This document shows, in pieces, positions 1 through 7,634 of a stretch of 18,703 nt of DNA. A program made the position numbers and the translations under genes. Every line of letters begins with the position of its first letter. Position 1 is the stretch's first letter. Location of the stretch: NCBI GenBank assembly GCA_030148625.1, contig JASBTC010000004.1, positions 1-18,703 of the forward strand. Reading direction: 5' to 3'. The notes beneath the pieces were generated by a model. The model was given only the letters and a program-made list of their open reading frames with translations. It was not told the DNA's origin and did not search any database. Source of the DNA: Sphingobium sp. Lineage in GTDB: Bacteria > Pseudomonadota > Alphaproteobacteria > Sphingomonadales > Sphingomonadaceae.

Positions 1-83
1 ACGTTGTTATAAATCAGTATCTTATGTTTTTCGTGTGAATCCCTCCTCCGCTACCATTTACATGGTCCTGATATCGCACCCTG
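1..83. other. AT-rich sequence downstream of the alpha-subunit fusion gene
   Basis: This short stretch lies 3' of the minus-strand RNA polymerase alpha-like gene, whose TAA stop is at 84-86. It is clearly more AT-rich than the rest of the window. It contains only a weak ACCAT/ATGGT inverted repeat near 53-66, and no T-run that would make a convincing intrinsic terminator. No coding potential is apparent, and the neighbouring gene on the left is outside the window. Confidence 0.5.
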
Positions 84-1670
84 TTAGCTCAGAAGCTCCT
101 GCTCGATCATGCGTGCCACCTCCTCGATTTGTTCGGGTGGCCATCCGGGGATCTCCATGCCGAGGCGCAGGCCCATGCCGGAGAGGATCTCCTTGATCTC
201 GTTGAGCGACTTGCGGCCGAAATTCGGCGTCCGCAGCATCTCCGCTTCGGTCTTCTGCACGAGATCGCCGATATAGATGATGTTATCGTTCTTGAGGCAG
301 TTGGCCGAACGCACCGACAATTCCAGCTCGTCCACCTTCTTGAGCAGATAGCGGTTGATCCGATCGTTATCCTCTTCCGATGCAGCGGGGAGGGCGGCCG
401 GCATCGACGCCTGCGCCATCCCCTCGTCGAAATGGATGAAGACCTGCAGCTGATCCTGAAGGATACGCGCGGCATAGCCGAGCGCATCCTCGGGATGGAC
501 GGTGCCGTCGGTTTCCACGCTCAGGGTGAGCTTGTCGTAATCCAGTTCCTGGCCGACACGCGTATTCTCGACCCGGTAGGTGACCTGACGCACGGGCGAG
601 TAGAGCGCGTCGATCGGGATCAGCCCGACCGGCGCGTCGACCGGCCGGTTCGCAACCGCGGGCGCATAGCCCTTTCCGGTATCCGCGATGAGTTCCATCG
701 TGAGCGAAGCGCCCTCGTCGAGCGTGCAAATCACAAGCTCGGGGTTCATGATCGTCACGCCATCGGCACCCCCGATCATATTTGCGGTCACCTGCCTTGG
801 CCCCTTTGCCGAAAGCCGGAGCCGCTTGGGGCCGTCGCCATCCATGCGGATCGCGATCTGCTTCACGTTGAGCACGATATCCGTCACGTCCTCGCGCGCA
901 CCGGGGAGGCTCGTGAACTCGTGCAGCACGCCGTCGATGCGAATCGACGTGATCGCGGCGCCCTGGAGCGAGGAGAGCAGCACGCGGCGCAATGCGTTGC
1001 CGAGCGTCAGGCCGAAGCCGCGCTCCAGCGGTTCGGCGATGAAGGTCGCCTTGCGCCGGTCATTGGCCGCGTGCCTTGCCAGTTCGTCCGGTCTTTTGAT
1101 TCCCTGCCAGTTGCGGGCGTTCACACGGCGGGCCAGTCCGCCTGTGCCGGCCGACACGGCGACCGGGACGCGTCGTGAGACCGGTTGCGATTGCTCGGTC
1201 ATGACCTCGACCCGACCGTCCCTGCGCAAGGCGCCCACCGTATCGCGCAGGTGCCGGAAATTATCGGGTGCAGTGCCGGCAAGATAGGTCGTCGCATCGG
1301 TGATCAACTGGTCGAGCTCCGCGCCAATGGCGATGCGTTCCCGTGACGGAAGCGCGAGAATGCGTCCCGCATGACGATCGAGCTCTTCGCCGACACGGTC
1401 GAAGTCGTGCCAGAGCGGCAGGCGCCGCGTCACCGCGCTCACATATGCCTTCGCGACACGGGCGTTGCCCACAGCCTCGACCTGCGCGCCTGCTTCAAAG
1501 GCTTCCGCCCAGCCGAGCGCTTCCTCATCGACCAGGAAATCGCCGAAATCCGAAATCGAGGCGCCGATCAGCGCGCCGAGATCGTGTACATCTCCGTCCG
1601 CCTCGATCCGGGCGATCAAAGCCATGTCGCTCTGCGACAATATGACGGGTCCGGAAGCAATGCTCGCCAT
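84..1670 (-). CDS. rpoA: RNA polymerase alpha-subunit paralogue with about 180-residue N-terminal extension
   Basis: Residues about 183-528 form a full-length alpha subunit. The alpha-NTD has the core block around [14 protein letters not shown] (221-234; R229 matches E. coli R45) and [11 protein letters not shown]. It is followed by a linker (about 418-438) and an alpha-CTD with VRSANCLK (453-460) and TPNFGRKSL (481-489). The UP-element-contacting residues of E. coli (R265, N268, C269, G296, K298, S299) are kept as R454, N457, C458, G485, K487 and S488. The housekeeping protein is about 335-355 residues, so the first ~180 residues are extra. They are acidic, look helical, have normal high-GC codon use and match no domain I recognise. 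The ATG at 1670 has GAGGG seven bases upstream, overlapping the end of the preceding gene, which implies translational coupling. An internal ATG (residue 157, 1200-1202) could give a 372-residue form. The ribosomal-protein neighbours of housekeeping rpoA are absent, so this is probably a second, specialised copy. Confidence 0.93.
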   Translation of the reverse strand: MASIASGPVILSQSDMALIARIEADGDVHDLGALIGASISDFGDFLVDEEALGWAEAFEAGAQVEAVGNARVAKAYVSAVTRRLPLWHDFDRVGEELDRHAGRILALPSRERIAIGAELDQLITDATTYLAGTAPDNFRHLRDTVGALRRDGRVEVMTEQSQPVSRRVPVAVSAGTGGLARRVNARNWQGIKRPDELARHAANDRRKATFIAEPLERGFGLTLGNALRRVLLSSLQGAAITSIRIDGVLHEFTSLPGAREDVTDIVLNVKQIAIRMDGDGPKRLRLSAKGPRQVTANMIGGADGVTIMNPELVICTLDEGASLTMELIADTGKGYAPAVANRPVDAPVGLIPIDALYSPVRQVTYRVENTRVGQELDYDKLTLSVETDGTVHPEDALGYAARILQDQLQVFIHFDEGMAQASMPAALPAASEEDNDRINRYLLKKVDELELSVRSANCLKNDNIIYIGDLVQKTEAEMLRTPNFGRKSLNEIKEILSGMGLRLGMEIPGWPPEQIEEVARMIEQELLS

Positions 1671-1673
1671 TCG

Positions 1674-2561
1674 TCAGCCCTCGTCGATCTCGAAAAATTC
1701 CGGCTGCGCGTTGTTCGACACCCGCCGTGCCTTTTGCCAGTGGATGAAGCGCAGCAGCATGCCTCTCATGCCCGATTTGGCGATGCCCTCGCGGCTGATG
1801 ACCTCCGCCGTCGAAAAGAGCCGGATCTGCCCCTGACGCGCGGCGTCCCACTGGCAGTCCGCGGTGAAGTGCTGCTCGCAGTCGAGCACCGCATCCCGCT
1901 TTTCGAGCTCGCCGGGGCGAATGGTCCAATAGGCGGTGTCGGTCTGCGTCTTCTGGCGGATTTCGGGGGTGTAATCGGTACCCGATATCTTTCGGGCGTC
2001 GGATTTCTTGTTCGAGAATGCGAACTCGCCGACTTCCGCATCGAGGCCGACTTCCTTGAATCCGACCTTGATGCCGATCTTTGGATTGGCCTTGATCGTG
2101 CGCTCGCTGCTGCTTTCGGTGGTGCGTTCGATGTTGATATCCGGCGGGGCCGCCGCGGCCACGGACAGCGTGCCGCCGATCGTCCGGAATTGCAGATTCG
2201 CCTCGCGACACGCGACCTTATAGGGGGAGGGGGTGCCGTTCTGGTCGATGAAGGTGACCGGCGTTATCACCATCTTCAGTCCGACCGAAACGCCGTTTCC
2301 CCGGATTTCCGGGGTCAGGGCGAGCGTGATCGTGGTCTGGAGCCCCTCATTCCGGCTTCGAATGGGAAAATGCAGCGTCTGCCCCAACGCAACTCTGTCC
2401 ACCGCCCACTCCCCGATTTCGCAAGCAAGATTCGGAGACGTAACAAATCCTCTACCGACGGCGAAGCGGGAATCATTCCACTTGCGGGGGCCAGGCGGAC
2501 AGGCGCGATCCGGGGTGAAGCGGCCATCGGCGTTCCGAGACCATGGTTGCGGTAGCGCCAT
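1674..2561 (-). CDS. Hypothetical protein, predicted beta-rich, partner of the alpha-subunit fusion
   Basis: I do not recognise this 295-residue protein. It has no signal peptide or membrane segment. The middle (about residues 55-170) alternates hydrophobic and polar residues (e.g. GLQTTITLALTPEI, VGLKMVITPVTFID), suggesting beta strands. A small alanine/proline run (about 134-140) precedes a Ser/Glu/Arg-rich stretch, and the tail is basic and helical. Six or so cysteines are scattered without a metal-site pattern. The ATG at 2561 is the first in frame; its ribosome binding site is poor, so the start is uncertain. Its TGA (1674-1676) lies 3 bp before the start of the RNA polymerase alpha-like gene, and that gene's ribosome binding site lies inside this gene's last codons. 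The two are therefore almost certainly co-transcribed and probably work together. The role is unknown. Confidence 0.75.
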   Translation of the reverse strand: MALPQPWSRNADGRFTPDRACPPGPRKWNDSRFAVGRGFVTSPNLACEIGEWAVDRVALGQTLHFPIRSRNEGLQTTITLALTPEIRGNGVSVGLKMVITPVTFIDQNGTPSPYKVACREANLQFRTIGGTLSVAAAAPPDINIERTTESSSERTIKANPKIGIKVGFKEVGLDAEVGEFAFSNKKSDARKISGTDYTPEIRQKTQTDTAYWTIRPGELEKRDAVLDCEQHFTADCQWDAARQGQIRLFSTAEVISREGIAKSGMRGMLLRFIHWQKARRVSNNAQPEFFEIDEG

Positions 2562-2714
2562 CCGTCGGCGGAAGTGTTAGGATGGCGAGCCGCGACGAAT
2601 GGCGCATGGGCCGAAATGAGAGATGGCCCGGAGCGGCTCGAACAATCACAATATTCATGTGCGATTGGCAGGCGCGTATCGGCGTGGATATCCAGAGACT
2701 TCATGGAGATCGTG
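2562..2714. promoter_or_regulatory. Divergent intergenic region between the hypothetical/alpha-fusion unit and the CYTH-CHAD gene
   Basis: These 153 bases separate two divergently transcribed units, so both promoters should lie here or just inside the flanking genes. The AT-richest part, AATCACAATATTCATG near 2643-2658, is the likeliest site for a -10 element. I cannot assign a convincing -35/-10 pair for either direction. A plus-strand reading frame continues upstream of 2715 through this region, but it lacks the CYTH fold's beginning and I treat it as non-coding. Confidence 0.4.
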
Positions 2715-4178
2715 ATGGAGGGTTCGCTTGAGGTCGAGCTGAAGCTGGAGCTGGATCCGGTGGCGCTTGGGAAAGTCGATCGGGATGCCTTGTTTGGCGT
2801 GACGCGTGCGTCCGATCGGCTCGAGTCCGTCTATTTCGACACGCCCGGCCTCGATCTGCGCGCTGCAGGTTTCTCGCTACGCGTCCGCAAGAAGGGGCGG
2901 CAGCATATTCAGACGATCAAGGCCGATGCGAAGGCAAAAGCGGGCTTGTTCGTGAGGCCCGAATGGGAACACCCCATCAAGGGAAGCACGCCGATCGTCG
3001 ACGAAACCGCCGGCCCCCTGACTTCGATGGTCGGCTGGAAAGTGCTCGACGCGCTTGTCCGCCTTTTCGCGACCGATGTCAGGCGGACGATCCATCTCCA
3101 TAGCGAGCGGGGTGCGACGATCGAGATTGCGATCGACGAGGGCGACGTTCGGGCGGGCGAACGCTCCGAACCGCTTTGCGAAATCGAACTGGAGCTGAAG
3201 AGCGGGCCGTCCGGTGTCCTGTTCGACATCGCCCGGCGCATGAACGAGGTCCTTCCGGTCCGGCTGGGCGTACGCTCGAAGGCCGAACGGGGCTATGCCC
3301 TGGTCGCGGGCGATGCCGTCACGGCTTTCGGGAACGAGCCCATCATACTCGATCCCGGCGACGATGCGGCGCACGCTTTCGAAACGATCGCGCACGCATG
3401 CCTTCGCCAGTTCCGTTTGAACGAAGCCTTGCTCCTTGCCGGGGGAGGGGCGGAGGCGCTTCACCAGGCGCGGATCGGCCTGCGCCGGCTGCGATCGGCT
3501 TTTACGCTCTACAAGCCTTTGCTGGCCGGTGATGCGAAGGCGCAATTGCTGCGCGGCGAGCTCAAATGGCTGGCGGCGGAATTGGGCGAGGTGCGCAATC
3601 TCGACATAGTGATCGACAGGGTCGAGGCAGGCGAGCGCGAACCGATCATGGATGCACGCGCGCGCATCCATGATGTCGTCCGGGCCGAACTCGAGTCCGC
3701 GCGAACCCGAATCCTCATGATCGATCTCGCCGAATGGCTCGCGCTGGGCGACTGGCGGGTGCGACCGCAGGATCCGGCCGCGCTTCACCAGCCGGTCCGG
3801 CTGCTGGCCGATGGTCTGCTCGAAAAGCATCGCAAGCGGATGAAACGCCGTGGCAGGAATTTCGCCTCGCTGTCGGACCGGGGTCGGCACGAGGTCCGGA
3901 TCGAGGCCAAGGCGCTACGCTATGCCGCCGAATTCTTCGCCGCGCTCTACCGCGACAAAAAGTCCCGCCGACGGCAAAAGGCGTTTCTGAAGGCGCTGGA
4001 GGATCTTCAGGACAGACTGGGCGCCTTGAACGATCTTGTGACGGCCCCCCAAGTGATCGGGAAGCACGGGCTGGACGTCAAACTCCCCAGGATCGGACGT
4101 CGAGAGCGGGAGCGGATGCTGCACCGGGCGGAAGGCGCATTCGAGGCGTTCATGGATATGAAGCGCTATTGGCGTTGA
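2715..4178 (+). CDS. CYTH and CHAD domain protein (triphosphate tunnel metalloenzyme type)
   Basis: This 487-residue protein begins with a CYTH domain (about residues 1-205). Its signature ExExK is at E6, E8 and K10, and the family's YFDTP and basic RVRKKG segments follow. A CHAD domain occupies about 215-485, with the two characteristic His/Arg helices HQARIGLRRLRSAF and HEVRIEAKALRYAAEFF. CYTH enzymes hydrolyse triphosphates using divalent metals, and CHAD domains bind polyphosphate. The combination matches the YgiF-type inorganic triphosphatase layout, so the product is probably a cytosolic tripolyphosphatase or polyphosphate-binding protein. I chose the ATG at 2715 because GGAG (2705-2708) sits six bases upstream and because the CYTH strand starts immediately after it. 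The ATG at 2703 and farther in-frame starts are possible but lack a good site. No functional link to the steroid genes is evident. Confidence 0.9.
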   Translation: MEGSLEVELKLELDPVALGKVDRDALFGVTRASDRLESVYFDTPGLDLRAAGFSLRVRKKGRQHIQTIKADAKAKAGLFVRPEWEHPIKGSTPIVDETAGPLTSMVGWKVLDALVRLFATDVRRTIHLHSERGATIEIAIDEGDVRAGERSEPLCEIELELKSGPSGVLFDIARRMNEVLPVRLGVRSKAERGYALVAGDAVTAFGNEPIILDPGDDAAHAFETIAHACLRQFRLNEALLLAGGGAEALHQARIGLRRLRSAFTLYKPLLAGDAKAQLLRGELKWLAAELGEVRNLDIVIDRVEAGEREPIMDARARIHDVVRAELESARTRILMIDLAEWLALGDWRVRPQDPAALHQPVRLLADGLLEKHRKRMKRRGRNFASLSDRGRHEVRIEAKALRYAAEFFAALYRDKKSRRRQKAFLKALEDLQDRLGALNDLVTAPQVIGKHGLDVKLPRIGRRERERMLHRAEGAFEAFMDMKRYWR

Positions 4179-4201
4179 TCCGGCCAATGCAAGGATATGA
4201 T

Positions 4202-4238
4202 GCGGTTTACGCCAGTGAAATTGCAGTGGCGAAACCGC
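4202..4238 (+). repeat. Stem-loop just after the CYTH-CHAD gene
   Basis: GCGGTTT (4202-4208) and CGCCA (4210-4214) pair with TGGCG (4227-4231) and AAACCGC (4232-4238). This gives a 12-bp stem with one bulged A and a 12-base loop, 23 bases after the stop codon. It could act as a 3'-end hairpin for the CYTH-CHAD transcript, but there is no T-run after it, so a classical intrinsic terminator is not supported. Confidence 0.55.
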
Positions 4239-4337
4239 CTCATGGCTGATAGTCGCGAGGGACCTGCCGACGGGATCGGCAAGCTGCGATCTGTTGGCGG
4301 GCAGGATTTTCAGGGGCGATATGCAGGCCTCCCTAGA

Positions 4338-4381
4338 GCGATTTTTAGTTCGATGGAATCATCGAACGGCTCGAAAATCGC
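4338..4381. repeat. Nested palindrome (dispersed intergenic repeat candidate)
   Basis: The outer arms GCGATTTT (4338-4345) and AAAATCGC (4374-4381) are perfect inverse complements. They enclose a second inverted pair, TTCGAT (4349-4354) and ATCGAA (4361-4366), around GGAATC. The layout resembles the short palindromic intergenic repeats common in alphaproteobacterial genomes. From this window alone only one copy is visible, so its repetitive nature is inferred. Confidence 0.55.
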
Positions 4382-4394
4382 GACAAGACAAAAG

Positions 4395-4424
4395 CCTGGG
4401 GCATGCGATCCCGCATGCCCCAGG
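4395..4424. repeat. Perfect 13-bp inverted repeat upstream of the TetR gene
   Basis: CCTGGGGCATGCG (4395-4407) is followed by ATCC and then its exact inverse complement (4412-4424). It lies 55 bases before the TetR start. No T-run follows on the plus strand; on the minus strand it is followed by CTTTTGTCTT. It may be an autoregulatory operator for the TetR protein, part of a repeat cluster with the palindrome just upstream, or a transcription-end hairpin. The length and perfection of the arms make chance unlikely. Confidence 0.6.
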
Positions 4425-4479
4425 TCGGAAGGCACATTCTGTAGCCGTACGGAAAAGTTCCAATTTTAGGGTTTGAACA

Positions 4480-5076
4480 TTGCGACGGAAAACGCCGATT
4501 CAAAGCAGGGCAAAGGTAACCTCGGAAGCGATATTGGAGGCGGCCGAGATCATCATCCTCAAAGACGGATATGATAAGGCGACGACAAACTATATCGCCG
4601 AAAGGGCCGGCGTCAGTATCGGTTCGCTATATCAATATTTTCCGAACAAGGATGCCGTCCTCTCGGCGCTGATCGAGCTGAAGGTCTCCAGGCTCGCGAA
4701 TGGCGTGCGGCTCATCTTGCGGGAATCGATGGAGTTCCCACTGGATGAAGCGAGCCGCAGGATATTGACATATCTGCTCAAAAATTTCCGCGAGCATAAG
4801 GTCCTGCTCTATTCACTTGCCAAGCAGACGCCGGAACTTGTCCAGCTGACGCGAAATCTGTCGGTGGAGAAGTTCACGCACGCCACCAGCAAGGCGCTGT
4901 TCGAACGGCATCGGAGCGAGATCACCCCGAAAAACCTGGATCAGGCGCTCAACATCCTCGAGATCGCCGTCCTGTCGAATATCAGGCGCTACATCATGGA
5001 AGAGCCGGCCGACATGACCGATGAGGAATTCATCGACGAGATGGTCAAACTGTCGATGGCCTATATGCGGGCATAG
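4480..5076 (+). CDS. TetR/AcrR-family transcriptional regulator
   Basis: This 198-residue protein has the usual TetR length. Its N-terminal helix-turn-helix spans about residues 15-62, with the diagnostic recognition block AGVSIGSLYQYFPNKDAV (43-60). The C-terminal two thirds is the helical ligand-binding and dimerisation domain, of unknown ligand. The start must be TTG at 4480: an in-frame TGA lies at 4474-4476, there is no early in-frame ATG, and AGGG (4468-4471) sits eight bases upstream. The gene converges on the eight-gene catabolic operon, whose last gene ends at 5149. Together with the palindrome in its own upstream region, this makes it a plausible repressor of itself and of the neighbouring catabolic genes. 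The target and inducer are inferred, not shown. Confidence 0.9.
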   Translation: MRRKTPIQSRAKVTSEAILEAAEIIILKDGYDKATTNYIAERAGVSIGSLYQYFPNKDAVLSALIELKVSRLANGVRLILRESMEFPLDEASRRILTYLLKNFREHKVLLYSLAKQTPELVQLTRNLSVEKFTHATSKALFERHRSEITPKNLDQALNILEIAVLSNIRRYIMEEPADMTDEEFIDEMVKLSMAYMRA

Positions 5077-5114
5077 GCTCGGCAGGCTGCACGATTTTGT
5101 GATGCCCCCACGGC

Positions 5115-5140
5115 GTCATCTCCGCGAAAGCGGGGATGAC
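5115..5140. repeat. GAAA-capped hairpin between convergent genes
   Basis: GTCATCTCCGC (5115-5125), loop GAAA, then GCGGGGATGAC (5130-5140) form an 11-bp stem with a single T.G pair. It sits in the 72-bp gap between the convergent TetR and EthD genes and is a reasonable bidirectional transcription-end hairpin. No T-run follows on either strand. The sequence resembles a repeat I recall as widespread between genes in sphingomonads and some other proteobacteria, so it is probably a dispersed element used as a barrier. Confidence 0.6.
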
Positions 5141-5148
5141 AGTCAGAT

Positions 5149-5934
5149 CTAAGCCTCGATGCCCGAAACATGCTCCTCCACCGCGAGCATGATGATCGAG
5201 GCGCGATCGAACAGCTGCGCTTCATCTTCCGTGACGATCGCGTCGACTTTCGGATCGCTGCGATGCACTTGGAAATGCAGAAAGTCCGCCTCGTTCCAGA
5301 ACCAGACTTCGACCATGACATCGAAGAACGGCTCGATCCGCAGTGACGGTATCGCCGGTATCGGGCGCTGCGCATCGGCTTTCGGAAAGCTGCGACGATA
5401 GCCTGCAAAGGCCGGTTTGCCGTCCTTGGTGAGGACACTGAGCGCCAGCGGGCAATGGCCGTCCTCATATCGCCGGATGAACGCATCGCGCGACATCCCC
5501 GCCTTTTTGCGGATCAGGCCGATCAGCTTGATTGCCGGCCGACCGGCATGGCCGGCGGGGCGCGGCTGAAGCATGGCGTCCGGCGTGACGAATTCGTCGC
5601 ACTCGAACATGCCGGCCTGATCGAAGAGCGCCGCCTCGCTGTTCCGTATCGCAGTCGCGATGCCGTCATCCTCGATCGCCGCGGCAAGCGCCGTCAGCTT
5701 GTCGCCATCCTCGTACCAGATCTCGGTGACGACATCGAAATCCGGCTTCGACGCGGCCTGGCGCGAAGGATCCCGCGACAGCATCGCGCCCGGCAGCACA
5801 TAGCTTCGGTGATAGGCGGAGAAATAGGGGAGCAGCGATTGCACCAGCGGCACATGGCCGGTTTCGTACCGATCGATGAAGGTCCGGGTCTCAATCCCGT
5901 CCCGGGCCTTCAGGAACACCAGCTGCTTGATCAT
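5149..5934 (-). CDS. Double EthD-domain protein
   Basis: This 261-residue protein is an internal duplication of an EthD-type ferredoxin-like (dimeric alpha-beta barrel) domain. FIDRYETGHVPL (19-30) repeats as FIRRYEDGHCPL (152-163). DFDVVTEIWYED (65-76) repeats as FFDVMVEVWFWN (203-214), and an ALFDQ-like helix (about 102-106) repeats as QLFDR (about 240-244). EthD proteins accompany oxidative catabolic systems such as ethyl tert-butyl ether degradation, but their biochemical role is poorly defined. The start ATG overlaps the TGA of the upstream KstD-like gene by ATGA (5931-5934), so the two are translationally coupled. It is the last gene of the operon. Conserved Tyr/Glu/His residues in both RYExGH motifs suggest that each half keeps a functional pocket. 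Confidence 0.88.
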   Translation of the reverse strand: MIKQLVFLKARDGIETRTFIDRYETGHVPLVQSLLPYFSAYHRSYVLPGAMLSRDPSRQAASKPDFDVVTEIWYEDGDKLTALAAAIEDDGIATAIRNSEAALFDQAGMFECDEFVTPDAMLQPRPAGHAGRPAIKLIGLIRKKAGMSRDAFIRRYEDGHCPLALSVLTKDGKPAFAGYRRSFPKADAQRPIPAIPSLRIEPFFDVMVEVWFWNEADFLHFQVHRSDPKVDAIVTEDEAQLFDRASIIMLAVEEHVSGIEA

Positions 5935-7634
5935 GCGTCATCCTTCCGCGACCGGGCGGCGATATCGTTCGCCGCGATATAGGCAAAGACCGTTGCCGGC
6001 CCGAGCGTGCCGCCGGCACCGGGATAGCAATTGCCGAAGGGCGATCCGGCGCAGTTTCCGATGGCGTAGAGATTGCCGATCTCCTTACCCTGCTTTGCAA
6101 GGACACGGGCATTGGCGTTGGTCTTGAGGCCGCCCTTGGTCCCAAGATCGCCAAGGTCGATCTGCACCGCATAGAAGGGGCCTTGGTCGATGGGGCCCAT
6201 ACAGGGGTTGGGCGCGACACCCTGCTTGCCGAAGAACAGGTCGAACCGGTTCTGTCCGCGGCCGAATTCCTCATCCCGGCCGGTGGCCGCATATTGGTTC
6301 ATCCTTGCGACGGTTTCGGTCAGCGTGGCGGCATCGACCGCTATCTTTGCTGCCAGTTCCTGAAGGCTGTCGGCCTTGAAGACATAGCTGTCCCACCATT
6401 CGACCGGAATACTGCGATCCGGCATGACGAAACTCGGCAGGATCGCGCCGCAGGGATAGGCTTTCCGGAATTTGGCGTCGAAGACCATCCAGCAGGGCGT
6501 GTTGGCGCCGGTTTTCTGGTGGTCGGCGATCATCGCCTGGCCGAATTCGTCATAGGAACAACTCTCATTGACGAAGCGGCGGCCGAGCCGGTTGACGCAC
6601 AGGCTATAGGGATGCCGGTGATCGAAGAACATCGGCTGTGCGATGTCGAGATTGGGCACCGTGCGCGACGGCAATTGCATGCTCGGCGCCCACCAGTTCG
6701 CGTCCAGCGATTCGGTATCGGCGCCGACCGCCATTCCCGCCGTCAGCCCGTCGCCGACATTCATGCCCCGCGGCGTCAGGCTCCAACTGCTGCTGGTGGG
6801 AACCGGCAGCAATGCGTCGCGCAGCGCCTGGTTCTGTTCGAATCCGCCCGCGGCAAGGATCACCGCATGACGCGCCGTGAAGGTGGTTGTCCTGCCCCTG
6901 GAAAGCGCCTCGACGCCGACCACCTTGCCGCTCTTGGTCACAAGGCCGGTGAGCGCGCAGTTGAGCATGAGCGGAATGTTCCGCTCCAGCATCGCCTTGC
7001 GCAATCCGCCGATCAGCGCGCGGCCCATGGTCAGCCGGCGATCATGCGCGGTCCTTCTGCGCCAGGGCAGGTCCAGCCAATATTTGAGGATCAGCTTCGC
7101 CGCGGTCCATTGCCAGCCGAATTTCCGCGCCGACAAGGCAAAGCTTTGCTGGAGGTTGAGCGCATAGCGATCGAACAGCTTGTAGCCGGATGGCGACTCC
7201 CTGAGATGGAAGAAATCCTCGCCGAGATCGGCGCCGTTCATCTCGACCGGGAACAGCGAGCGCCCGGTCGATGCGCCGGGGGCGCCCGCGATATAGTCCG
7301 GAAATCCGGGGATCGACATCATCTGTACGCCGATGTCGGAAAGGAAACGGATCATGTCGCGGCCATGGTCGACATAAGCGGCCAGCTTGTCGGTGCGGAA
7401 GTCGCCCTTTGACACCGCATCGAGATAGGTCAGCGCCTGTTCGCGGCTGTCCGGCTCGACGCCGATGCCATGATCGGGGATCCAGATCCCGCCGCCCGAT
7501 GTGGCCGATGTGCCGCCATATCGGGATGATTTTTCGACGAGCAGCGGGCGCAGGCCCAGATCGTGCAGGCGGACCGCGGCGAGCATGCCCCCGGCGCCGG
7601 CGCCGCAGATGACGACGTCGAAATCCGTCTCCAT
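5931..7634 (-). CDS. KstD-like FAD-dependent 3-ketosteroid dehydrogenase family protein (first copy)
   Basis: This 567-residue flavoprotein belongs to the fumarate reductase/succinate dehydrogenase/3-ketosteroid 1-dehydrogenase group. The FAD Rossmann motif GAGAGG is at 11-16, with the ribose-binding Glu at E34. GGTSATSGGGIWIP (40-53) and the C-terminal GPFYA (485-489) and GDLGTKGG (495-502) segments match the KstD signature. Y488 corresponds in context to the catalytic Tyr near position 487 of characterised KstD. The length is in the family range. The expected reaction is FAD-dependent desaturation beside a steroid 3-ketone; a different position on a degraded steroid is possible. Its ATG directly abuts the SDR stop codon, and its stop overlaps the EthD start, so it is internal to the operon. 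A paralogue is encoded divergently at 16064. Cytosolic; no signal peptide. Confidence 0.88.
   Translation of the reverse strand: METDFDVVICGAGAGGMLAAVRLHDLGLRPLLVEKSSRYGGTSATSGGGIWIPDHGIGVEPDSREQALTYLDAVSKGDFRTDKLAAYVDHGRDMIRFLSDIGVQMMSIPGFPDYIAGAPGASTGRSLFPVEMNGADLGEDFFHLRESPSGYKLFDRYALNLQQSFALSARKFGWQWTAAKLILKYWLDLPWRRRTAHDRRLTMGRALIGGLRKAMLERNIPLMLNCALTGLVTKSGKVVGVEALSRGRTTTFTARHAVILAAGGFEQNQALRDALLPVPTSSSWSLTPRGMNVGDGLTAGMAVGADTESLDANWWAPSMQLPSRTVPNLDIAQPMFFDHRHPYSLCVNRLGRRFVNESCSYDEFGQAMIADHQKTGANTPCWMVFDAKFRKAYPCGAILPSFVMPDRSIPVEWWDSYVFKADSLQELAAKIAVDAATLTETVARMNQYAATGRDEEFGRGQNRFDLFFGKQGVAPNPCMGPIDQGPFYAVQIDLGDLGTKGGLKTNANARVLAKQGKEIGNLYAIGNCAGSPFGNCYPGAGGTLGPATVFAYIAANDIAARSRKDDA

Larger units (their letters stand above)
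4179..4479. other. Non-coding intergenic region with three palindromes
   Basis: About 300 bases separate the CYTH-CHAD stop from the TetR start. Short open frames here (e.g. 4197-4469) have no recognisable protein character and run through perfect palindromes, so I regard them as non-coding. The region holds three separate inverted repeats, listed individually, and at its right end the TetR ribosome binding site. Confidence 0.7.

Noticed and set aside
41..50. Shine-Dalgarno-like CGGAGGAGGG on the minus strand near the left edge
   Set aside because: No ATG, GTG or TTG lies at suitable spacing after it, and the window ends too soon to show a gene.
4197..4469. Two short plus-strand open frames after the CYTH-CHAD gene
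   Set aside because: They run through palindromes, lack ribosome binding sites and have no recognisable protein character.
6183..7412. Open plus-strand frame (409 codons) antisense to the first KstD-like gene
   Set aside because: No recognisable domain, no ribosome binding site, and it lies fully inside a well-supported flavoprotein gene.
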